27,627 bases of DNA from Candolleomyces eurysporus (lineage: Eukaryota; Basidiomycota; Agaricomycetes; Agaricales; Psathyrellaceae), in the NCBI GenBank assembly GCA_027579435.1, contig JANBPK010001581.1:1-27627 (forward strand). Direction: 5' to 3'. Positions 18,206 to 27,402 of this stretch are shown here, piece after piece. Numbering within the stretch: the stretch's first letter is position 1; each line of letters begins with the position of its first letter. Position numbers and translations under genes: made by a program. The notes beneath the pieces are model-generated. The model made no database searches. It saw only the letters and a program-made list of their open reading frames with translations, and was not told where the DNA came from.

Positions 18206-18523
18206 TTATGGCCGATCCGCTTTCTTAGTCCTTTCACCCAGGAAGAACGAGGTGCCGAGTCCTACGCGAAGATACCGTGCGTACACTAAAGATAGGTTAG
18301 TTGGACCACATGTATCTCAAAAAATCCCGGACGTACGCAAATGGCTGCACCGACGACCTAACCACTTCCCGATGAAAGGGAGCAACACGACACCAACCAA
18401 CTGCTGCAACTGTTCAATGCTTTCTTCCCATTCCTGTTGGGCGAGCAAGTACTCGTCCTCGTCGTAGGACGACGTTGTCGATCGATCGTCGTCGCTGAGA
18501 GACGAAACATCAGAGTATGGCAT
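18206..18523 (-). CDS. MIM2: Mim2-like mitochondrial outer-membrane import protein
   Basis: Two exons, 18523-18337 and 18285-18206, joined by a GTACGT...TAG intron, give 88 residues. An acidic Ser/Asp-rich N-terminus (residues 1-25) is followed by the conserved-looking block EWEESIEQLQQLVGVVLLPF. That block contains one membrane helix (about 42-58), then IGKWLGRRCSHLLYARYLRV and a basic tail. This order (acidic head, one helix, GKWLGRR, YARYLR) is what I know of fungal Mim2. Mim2 works with Mim1 to insert helical proteins into the mitochondrial outer membrane. Without the intron the frame would stop early after the Arg-rich block, so the splice is important. An upstream in-frame ATG near 18757 exists but its leader sequence does not look protein-like. 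It diverges from the sugar porter gene. Confidence 0.75.
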
Positions 18524-18750
18524 GACGACGAAGGTGTTCCTTCCGAAGCAAAAGCCCTGTTTGCGGTTTGTAGTGTGCCCGCGTGTGCCAAGTCGGCGGA
18601 CCGGCGAACTTTGGTTGTGTGTGCATGTTTGTCTCTGGAGCGCTGACGTAATATTCTGATCACTTAAAACTTGATGCTTGTGCTTGGCGTTCCTCAAGTG
18701 TTTCTGCGGACAGAAATACGATAAACACTTGCTAGAACGTCGCCATAAAG
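18524..18750. promoter_or_regulatory. Divergent promoter region with CRE-like site
   Basis: 227 bases separate the starts of the Mim2-like and sugar porter genes. A CRE/ATF-like octamer TGACGTAA lies at 18644-18651. No TATA box is evident. Other elements could not be assigned. Confidence 0.4.
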
Positions 18751-21489
18751 ATGGCACATAGTCCTACGCGCGAGGACGATGCTGAGGTTGGGTGTGAAGC
18801 AAACCGTCCCCGCCGTCTTGTTGGACAAGCGCTTTTATATACCATCTCGGTGTTTATTAGCATAGGGGTGTTTCTGGTAAGCCGTTCCAGTGAACATGGT
18901 ATTCGTCGTAACTGAAGTTCTGGTAGTTTGGATATGACCAAGGGTATAGTCGGCTGCTTCTCTGACGCATGCTCGCCGTTGAACGGGAATTTTTAGGGTG
19001 ATGAGTGGGATCATCACAGGTCCCTATTTTCGAAAGTACTTCAACTATCCGGGGCCGCTCGAAGTCGGCACCATGGTTGCTGTACTAGAAATTGGGGCTT
19101 TCGGTGCGTCTATCTATACCTCCTCGCCGCCTGAATGATTTTTGACCGGGAGCGGGTTAGTCACGTCCATCGCTGCAGGCCGAGTCGGCGATGTGATTGG
19201 CCGAAGGGGAACATTATTCGTTGGGGCCATGGTGTTCTCCATCGGAGGCGCCATTCAAACATTTACAACTGGATTCTGGACTATGGTCCTAGGGCGAGTG
19301 ATTAGTGGGTTCGGAGTGGGCTTGTTGTCGTAAGTCCTTGCCAGGTCCCGCCTTGTTCGAGCTAATGACACCACGACCGTTCATTAAAGCACCATCGTGC
19401 CTATTTATCAGAGCGAGATATCTCCAGCAGAACACGTCCGTTGCGCCTACGTATGTTTCCGAGGATAGCTGAAACAACTCATCCGTTACAGAGAGGTGCA
19501 TTGGCGTGCATGGAGTTTACGTTCAATATTTTTGGCTACTCTTGCTCAGTGGTGCGTATAACAATAGTTCTTTGACACGAACTCACTGCTGAAACGGATC
19601 ACTCAGTGGTTGGACTATTTCTGCTCCTTTATAGAAAGTCACCTGGCGTGGAGGCTCCCCCTTTTCATGCAATGCGTGATTGGATGTATTCTAATGGCTG
19701 GATCAATCGCTATCCCTGAGAGTCCTAGGTAAGTGTAACGTGTTGTAAGCTGGATCCAGTGAAATTCTGACCTGGCTTTCCAGGTGGCTAATCGACGTTG
19801 GGAGAAACGCAGAGGGCCTCCGGGTAATCGCCGATCTTCATGGTGGCGGTGATCCGGCGCACCCAGTGGTTCAAATGGAATACGACGAAATTTTGGACAA
19901 AGTCACGGAAGAGGTAAAGTCGCCCAAAGAATTTACGTTCGCCGTCCTAAATCATACTTCCAGCGTGAATCTGGTGGAGATAGGACTTATGCTGGGATGT
20001 GGAAGCGATATAAGCGACGGGTGTTGCTAGCCATGTCTTCTCTCGCGTTCGCGCAGCTGGTATGTCGTCTTACGCCTCCGACCTTGTCGCTTTACTTAAA
20101 AGAAATATTCGGCAGAATGGAATCAACGGTAAAGTTTATTCAATCTCGATTCTTCTCTCAGTTATTTACTCTGTGCTTCTCTTTCAGTGATTTCCTATTA
20201 TGCCCGTAAGTGGCGGCTTTGCCTAATTTATCGCCAATTTGACTCACGAGTAGCATCCTAGCCCGAGTTTTCGAAGGTTCAGTCTCTCTCACTCCATCTC
20301 AACCGAATACTAACCGCGAGGCCTCTCGTTACAGAGGCTGGATGGATAGGCAGGGATGCGATTTTGATGACTGGAATAAATTCAGTCATCTATCTTCTCA
20401 GCACGATGCCTACGTGAGTATTATCGAACCCTTGATTTTACCCAGGCTAAAGACATTCTGTGCAGGTGGGTATTAGTGGATAGGTGGGGTCGTAGAGCCA
20501 TTTTNAATGTCGGGTGCTGTCGTGGTACGTCTCATTTCGACAGCATCCTTTTCTTCACCCGACGCTTAGGGACCCATAGATGGCCTTGGCCTTGGTGGCA
20601 ACCGGTTTGTGGATGCGTGTAGACGTTGCTCAAACACCGAGTGCCGTTGTTATCTGTGTGATCATCTTTAACGCCGCTTTTGGCTACAGGTGAGCTTGAA
20701 GTTCGTGTTTATACCAACGAGGTCCTGATCTCACGCTCTTTGACAGTTGGGGTCCTATTCCGTGGCTCTATCCTCCCGAGGTAATGATCCAACCCTAAAA
20801 ATTCTCATTCTTCCTAACAATGACCGACGCCAACCAAACTAGATTTTGCCTCTTTCTGTGAGAGCCAAGGGAGTCTCCATCTCTACGGCCACGAATTGGG
20901 CTTTCAATTACCTTGTTGGGCAAGTTACGCCTTATCTTCAAGAACACATTCAATGGAGGCTGTATCCGTTGCATGCATTCTTTTGCGTGTCCAGCTTCAT
21001 ACTGGGTAAGAATCCTGATACTCGAGGGCTTCGAATTTGAGCATTGACATTGACATATGCCCCACTCTACTCTGACTAGTATACTTCCGTAAGTAAAAAG
21101 CTTATCTCTTGTGAACGGAGATGCTTATTGGTTTCGCACAACACAGTGTTTCCTGAAACCAAAGGAGTACCTCTGGAGGAAATGGACGAGGTTTTTGGCG
21201 AAGGTGCGCTTTCATTGAAATACAGAAACTGTTCAGCTGACTGAATCATCATGTAGAAGAACGACAGGAAAGACTGGATGACTCTGACGATCCGGATTCG
21301 CTCTGGCATCCCATCGTCGGAGATTATGAACCTGCCAGATATCGATCAACAGAAGATGGACGTGCCAGTTCGTCTGACAGCCGCGAACGAGAACAATCAC
21401 ACCGTTCGGGGTGGTTTGCCCAGATTTTGAGCCGGCTACACTACGCCGGTTCCAGACGTTACGAGTCAGTACCGCAGGAGAGCAACTGA
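18751..21489 (+). CDS. MFS sugar porter (hexose-type transporter)
   Basis: Twenty exons: 18751-18876, 18927-18943, 18997-19103, 19161-19329, 19390-19435, 19492-19551, 19607-19728, 19784-19913, 19964-20059, 20116-20128, 20188-20205, 20262-20276, 20335-20413, 20466-20524, 20580-20689, 20747-20780, 20843-21005, 21080-21088, 21147-21203 and 21257-21489, giving 553 residues. Sugar-porter signatures are all present: FGYDQGVMSGI, GRVGDVIGRRG, PIYQSEISPAEHRG, PESPRWL, QLNGINVISYYAP, DRWGRRAI, PWLYPPEILP and FPETKGVPLEEM. A cytosolic Ser/Asp/Arg-rich tail follows. Expected role: proton-coupled or facilitated uptake of a hexose or related sugar at the plasma membrane; substrate unknown. The N at 20505 is an extra base; dropping it restores RRAILMSGAVV. 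Five exons have 9 to 18 bases. Confidence 0.93.
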
Positions 21490-21544
21490 TGTTTGGATAG
21501 ACCCATAGAGTAGACGATCGGTGGTATTATCAACAGAACTTCGA

Positions 21545-21623
21545 CCAATGATGACGTCACATTACCGATCACCATGCGGAAACTAAACGCGTCGCTAATT
21601 CTGGCATCGGCGCGGTCCACGTG
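21545..21623 (+). promoter_or_regulatory. Compact promoter cluster: CCAAT, CRE and CACGTG sites
   Basis: In the 138 bases between the sugar porter stop and the helicase ATG there is CCAAT at 21545-21549, the perfect palindromic CRE TGACGTCA at 21552-21559, and CACGTG at 21618-21623. On the minus strand the last reads ATCACGTG, the Cbf1/CDEI consensus. These would bind Hap/NF-Y, bZIP and bHLH factors respectively; binding is inferred from consensus only. Confidence 0.5.
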
Positions 21624-21627
21624 ATCA

Positions 21628-23528
21628 ATGCTCTTTTTCTCTTCGACCGTCACTCGGATTTGCCGACAGAATATTTGTCGCAGGCAATGGGTGCACATTG
21701 CTCATTCTCGAGGCATCAGTGTCGATTCCGGGTCGCATGAAAGTGCTCCACGCGTCCAGAATGCTCCGAACCGCGCATCTGTTGGACAGCGCGAGCCAAG
21801 GACGACCTTTGAAGAGCTGGGAGTACATCCACCGATCGTTGCATCGTTGAGAGAAGCTTTCCCGAACATCCGGAATCCGACGGAAATGCAAGCCAGACTC
21901 ATTCCTGCAGTATTGGAGGGGAAAGATGTGCTGTTGAAAGACAGAACGGGGTCCGGAAAGTGAGTGACGACATGTTTGCCTGCCAGACGTACAACTAACT
22001 TCGACTCAGGTCCTTCGGACTTGTTCTGGCTTTGCTCAACAAACCGCGCCTGGTTTCGAAGGATGAGAGAAGACAGAAAAAACGTCATATAACGTCGCTT
22101 GTGATCGTTCCTCATCGTGAGCTGGCATACCAACTCCTGCACTGGATCGAGCGAATGGTGAACGCCGGTGAACATGCACCGCCACTATCGTCCATTGCGC
22201 AAGTCCTCGTACGGGACGGACGTATGCATCTGGGGACCGGTCTGCAAACACTCCAGAAAGAAAGCCCACATGTGCTCATTGGCACTCCGCAAGCTATAAT
22301 GGACGTCTATGAAGCGCACCCAAAGGTGTTACAGTTGGATACGCTATCGAGTGTGGTTGTGGACGAGGTCGACTACCTCATCGAAACACTAGCAAGGAAG
22401 GACCCCGGGAAGAGTTTCAAAAAGGCGATCGAAAAAGCGAAGAAGAAACTTCAGGCCCATCCGGGAAGCACGAGGCAGCTGCTGGATGTGATATACGCAA
22501 GGAGGAGAGAGGTTAATGCACGGAGGCAGGACGAGCCGGGTTTGGAAATCGCGAGACGAAGAAATGGCCAACCGAATTCTACACCGATGCCTCCGTCACC
22601 TCAGCTTGTTGTCTCGAGCGCCACCTTGCGGACGCATCTGAGAAACTACCTTTATGAAGAGAGCGGCTGGCTGGACAAGGACAACGTGGTCAAGATCTCG
22701 GGGACAGGAGCGAAGCCGGCGGAGGAGGTGCAGGCGAACGATGGCACCCGAAAAGAAGGCCAAAACGCGTCGGTTGAGCACTCTGTGCTGCTGGTGTCGG
22801 AACAACGTGTACGGAATATACCTGGCTCTGCCACTGGAGCATCATCAGTGCCCTCACTCGGAGAAGAAGCTGTCAACGGGGAGACAGGAGCATGCAAATC
22901 GGTAAATGAAGCTGATGATATTGATCCTGGTTTAATACAAAGTGGGTGATTTGCCTACTATATCGAGGGGGNACTGGAAACTCATGGCACTGCGTCGCTA
23001 GAGTACTCGACGACCGCGTCGCCATACAACCCATCCATGATGGAAACGGTGGCAGCAGCGTTCGCGCTGGACGTGCCTTCGATCGCGCTGCTGGTTCTGC
23101 CGTCATCGGCACCCGTGCAAAGAGCGGTCTGGGAACTCCGAGAGCTCGGGGTGGACGCACACGGCCTGGATCTGGAGAGCAGTGCCAACGGGCGATCCTA
23201 CCTTGCAAGCGGTGGAGGGGCCGAGACCTCGCGCGCGAACCCGGTGCTGCTGGTGTCTACGCTGGCGACGACGCGGGGCCTGGATCTGCCTGCGCTGAGC
23301 CACGTCTTTATCTACGGACTGCCCGAGGGGGACAAGGTGAACGGGAAGGCGGTGGACGCGTATGTACACATCTCTGGACGAGTGGGACGGTTTGGACGGC
23401 CTGGGAAGGTGGTGACGGTGGTGGAGGAGAAAGAGAGCGAATCGGACGAATCAGCATCTGGCGAGAAGATGGCTCGGATTCTGAGGGCAGTCGGAGTTGG
23501 GCCAGTGCAGTTCGCAGCGTTTGCTTAG
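21628..23528 (+). CDS. MRH4: Mitochondrial DEAD-box-like RNA helicase (Mrh4-like)
   Basis: Three exons, 21628-21959, 22010-22941 and 23002-23528, give 596 residues. The start MLFFSSTVTRICRQNICRRQ is a likely mitochondrial presequence. Helicase motifs in order: TTFEELGV...PTEMQ (Q motif), DRTGSGKS (I), VPHRELAYQ (Ia), IGTPQA (Ib), VDEVDYLI (II, DEVD instead of DEAD), SSATL (III), LVSTLATTRGLDLP (V) and HISGRVGRFGRPG (VI). A long charged insertion (about residues 370-430) separates the two RecA-like domains. Family knowledge: Mrh4 is needed for assembly of the large mitochondrial ribosomal subunit on 21S rRNA. Assignment to Mrh4 rather than another mitochondrial helicase rests on presequence, length and divergent motifs, so it is moderate. 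The N at 22972 falls in intron 2. Codons become very GC-rich towards the 3' end. Confidence 0.82.
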
Positions 23529-23705
23529 ATAATTTAACTAGTATTTAAGAAGTTTAGGAAGCTGATGATGGGACGTAACCGCCAAAACTTGAACTGCACC
23601 GCCAGGAGGTTGATCCATGCATGCCAGTTTCTGTGGCTGACCTACTTGAAATGCCCCGTCTGCTCTAAGTTTGTGGCGTCCTTTCCACNNAGNACCACCA
23701 CCATC

Positions 23706-26593
23706 ATGCGTCTGCCGCGATGGCCAGCTGTCCTGCTCGCCCTCGCCGCGCTCGGCGCTGCCCAGGACCCGCCCTCGACGTCCCCGCCCGCCACAACCAC
23801 GTCCTCGCTGAATGTGTCCCTCTCTCTCACGACGGGCAGCATGACCATCGCAGTCCCGACCACCATCGCCAACACCCCCACCCAGGTCCTCACCGTAGTC
23901 CCCGCCGTCTTCAACGTCACCTACACCCTGACTCCCTCGGCCACCCCCACCTCCAACGNCAGTGCCAGCGCCTCCCCCACACCCGAGCCCATCGTCTTGG
24001 TGAGTCCATNCCATGGGATAATGATGCCGTCGTCATTGATCGTGACATCACCGCCAACAACAGGACACACGGGTGGATCCTGCGTTTGGCGTCCTGGGTG
24101 TGATTCTCATTCTCACCGGTCTTCCATCTGCCTTCTGGGGCCACAAAAACCGATGGTGCGNCTTTTCGTTCCCCTCGCACTGTCTTTTGCTGACCCTCCG
24201 CAGGACATCGTTCTTCCTCATCGGCTTCTACACCCTCTCGCTCACATGCTTCGTCCTTATCTTGAGGTTNGGCATTTTGCCAGCCGTCAACCCTCCCTCA
24301 AAGACCCTTAGAGGCATGTTCGTNCTGGCGAGCACAATAGCTGGGTTCGCCGGAGGCGCCATCGCCATCTTCTTTTGGAAAGCTGCTCGCTATGGGATCG
24401 GTTTCTGGGGTGGCTTCGTCTTCGCCCTCTGGATCCAGAGTTTCTCTAATGGTGGTATCATCAAGCCAATCGGCTTCAGGTGGATTTTCTACATTGGTGC
24501 GTTGCCTAGCTCCTCTAGTGTACCTTTAATTCAAAAATAACTTTGTAGGCTCCGGTGTTGTTGGATTTGCGCTTTGCACAATNCCAAAGGTAGGCCCGTT
24601 CCCTCCCCTTTCGGCCAGAAAGCTAATGTCCATCTAGATTCATTACCACATCTTGCTCATTTCCACGGCCTTCGTCGGTGCTACTTCGTTCATGTTGGGT
24701 GTCGACTGTTTCACGACGGCTGGCATGAAAGAGGTAATTCTTATCACTCTCCTCGCCCAAGCCACGCCTGACACCTAAGCTTAGTTTTACATCTGGAACC
24801 TCGGCTTCCCCTCCCTTTTCCCAAAGTTTGTCCAGAATGGCATCCAATTCCCGGTATCTCAGCAAATGCAAATAGAGTTGGGCCTCACCGGCGCCGTTGC
24901 GCTCATGGGTATCGCCGTNCAACTCCGCGTCCTCAAAGTTCTCCAGAAGAAGCTGCGCGAAATCGCAGAGGAGGAAAGGAAGCGAGATGAAGAAGCCGAG
25001 GCGGAAGCTGCAGGGAGATTTGACGAGATTCGACGGGAGCAAGAAGAGTGGGAGAAGGAGCATCCAACCCTCTCTAAGCATGGCCGGCATGAGAGTGCGT
25101 TGTCAACCACCCCCTTGATGAAAGACCGAGATGGTTCNTCTACCCCTACCACCGGCGATCGACTGTCGTCGTACAACCCTCACGAAGAAGGTCGTACACG
25201 CGCGATTTCTGGCCTTTCTGAGCTGAGNGCAGCTCCCGCCTCCGAAGAGGAACTNCGAAGGGCGNCGAGATACNTGCAGAACTCTNGTGTTTTGCCAACC
25301 CTCGATCTTGGACAAGGAATTCAGGAAGACGTACCAACTAGCTTTATCTCCCAAGAGCTCGTTCACAAGTCAGCTGCTGAAATCCAGGATTTGAAGCGCA
25401 AGGAGGAGTTGTTGACCGAAATCCAGAACATCCGTAAATCAATCGANATTCTCAAGTCGGAATCTCTGACGCCGAGCGATCCTTCCCGCCGAGCATCCCT
25501 GTCATCGAGACGCACGTTGAGTGTNGACGCGAACCATGCCCTAGTCCCGTCATCATCGCATGCNCGACCACCTCGTGCAACCGATCCCCGTACAAGAGCA
25601 CAATCCATGGAGTTTTCGGCGTTGACAGCGCCGTTGGCGGATCCCATTGCGAGACCTACCAGTACCCCGCTGCAGGATACGAACTGGGATTCGTACATCC
25701 AAGAACGCAAGCTCCTTCAGCCACCTGCAGGCGTTACGGCCCCTATTCCGACCACTACGTTGGCTTCTCCGTCTGCGAATCGACCGCCACTGGCACCTGC
25801 GGTTCAGGAAGCTCTGACCCAACGGAAGCGACGGGAATCCGCTGTTCTGATTTCCTCTGGAAGCACCCATGACTCTGTTGGCTCGTCCGGTGACGACGTT
25901 CCATTGGCGAAGATAGCCGGTAAGGAGCACAGGACTAGCCCTACCAATATTCCNCCTCAANTGCTAGGCCGCTCTTCTCCGTCGCATCAACCGCAACAAA
26001 GTTCCGTTCAGATTCTACCTCCCCGCCGACCTTCAGCANNTATTGTTTCTCCGACGCCTCAGCNTTCGCCGGGAGTACGTGTCAAGACGTTTGAAGAGCT
26101 GAATGAACGACATCGGGAGAAGATGAGGGATATCCAGTCTCCGCTCACGAAGGCTGAAAAGGAGAGTGCAGAACTTGAAGCTGCACGCAAGCGTTGGGAG
26201 CGATCAAAGATGCAGGAAAAGGAGGCGATGGAGAAGAAACAGGCCGAAATGGCGGCGTACTTGGGGAAGGAGAAGAAACGGCGACCGTCCGATAACGAGG
26301 GCAGAAAACAACNGAACCCCAGTGACGATATGCGCCGGAGACATTCGCGCTCGATGAGCGGGGACCGGCTAGCGGGGATGGGAGGAGGACATCATGACTC
26401 TTCTCGGCGACTCTCCACGCTAAAGGTGGAGGATTGGCAACGGTACCAGCAAGAGACCGATCCGAGGGCATCGTCATCATCGCCGACGGGTGGGATGAAA
26501 CGGGATTCGAGGAGTACGCCGGTGAATTTGCAACACCAGGCTGTTCCGTTCCCTGCTGACACGCGACGAAAGAGTAGGGACTATTTGAACTAG
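23706..26593 (+). CDS. TM198/DUF4203-like multi-pass membrane protein with long coiled-coil tail
   Basis: Six exons: 23706-23999, 24064-24155, 24204-24496, 24549-24589, 24638-24733 and 24785-26593, giving 874 residues. A signal peptide (MRLPRWPAVLLALAALGAAQ) is followed by a Ser/Thr/Pro-rich outer segment with N-glycosylation sequons (to about residue 98). Next come about seven hydrophobic helices (about 100-320) with FGVLGVILILTGLPSAFWG, AGFAGGAIAIFFW and GATSFMLGVDCFTTA. This arrangement matches the TM7S3/TM198 family (DUF4203), whose function in fungi is unknown. The remaining 550 residues are cytosolic by inference: a charged coiled coil at about 320-365, a Ser/Pro/Arg-rich disordered stretch, and a second coiled coil at about 705-765. 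Many Ns occur, mostly at silent positions and all frame-neutral. The last exon alone encodes two thirds of the protein. Confidence 0.82.
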
Positions 26594-27402
26594 GGGTTGG
26601 GTCAGCAGGTTGGTGTTTTATCCCCCCCCNTTTTTTTCTCTTCGTTTATGACTGCATCTGCTTTGAATCATTACATCTCCGAAGGACTTTCACATCTTGG
26701 ACAATTATCACAAATTACCCAGTATTTAGAACACTTAGTAGTATTCACCCACTCTTACGATTTGTTATGCTTGCTATCCTTTCGGTTTGTGACGCAATCG
26801 GACTTTGGTCATTCCCCTCAAATTGTTAATATTACTGGCAATACATCTGTATTCAGAACCGGCCGTCCCCAATCTTGGAGAAATGGTCGTCCGCCCGCTC
26901 AAACGCCGAGCCCTGTTTCATTCTCTGGGGTTCCCGGCGAATAGGCTTTTGACCGGGGCCAGTAAGATGTGATGCACTTCTCGTTCAATTCGAGAGATTT
27001 CATAGGCTGGACTGGGCTTGTCGACAGAGTTCTTCTAGGTCGGCAAAGCCTGACATCATACAGGGGCAGCGTGCAAGAGGGGGAAGAACAAAGCATGAGG
27101 ATTTGAAATGGCAAGAGTAAAAATGGAACGGTCGAGAATGGGGGGACGAATGGAGCGGTCGTGCGAGATGACTCTGGGTCCTTTGCAGTGCCAGGAGGAA
27201 AATTTGAAAGCCGCCTGAGGGGTGGAAAAAGTTTCTCAAACCCCCTACCCATATAAAAAGGTGGGAGTGGGAGCAAGAGTTGTCGCACCCTGCCCTGCGA
27301 TTTTGATATCCTGTCAGCTGCTTTGCTGCGCTACACACTTTTCTCACTCTTTGGTCTCTAAAAAAACCTCGTACGTTTTCCGTTCAACTGCTTCAGTGGG
27401 CT
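26594..27402. promoter_or_regulatory. Intergenic region: 3' end of membrane-protein gene and promoter of last gene
   Basis: No coding exon is supported in these 809 bases. The left part should hold the 3' untranslated region of the TM198-like gene and contains a C run, an N (about 26630) and a T run. At 27252-27258 there is TATAAAA on the plus strand. It is followed by a pyrimidine-rich stretch (about 27330-27358) typical of fungal start sites and a leader of about 100 bases without ATG before 27403. Confidence 0.5.
27252..27258 (+). promoter_or_regulatory. TATA box of the last (partial) gene
   Basis: TATAAAA 144 bases upstream of the ATG at 27403, with a CT-rich tract between them. Confidence 0.5.

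Noticed and set aside
22928..23548. Alternative plus-strand frame of about 200 codons over the helicase 3' exon
   Set aside because: Gly/Arg-rich translation from GC-rich sequence; the helicase frame there has motifs V and VI.
23538..24014. 158-codon Gly-rich antisense frame over the start of the membrane-protein gene
   Set aside because: Gly/Asp repeats arise from reading the Pro/Thr/Ser codons of the other strand backwards; it also contains Ns.
26899..27288. 129-codon minus-strand frame before the last gene
   Set aside because: Covers the TATA box and pyrimidine-rich leader of the last gene; Pro/Leu/Phe-rich translation without family features.
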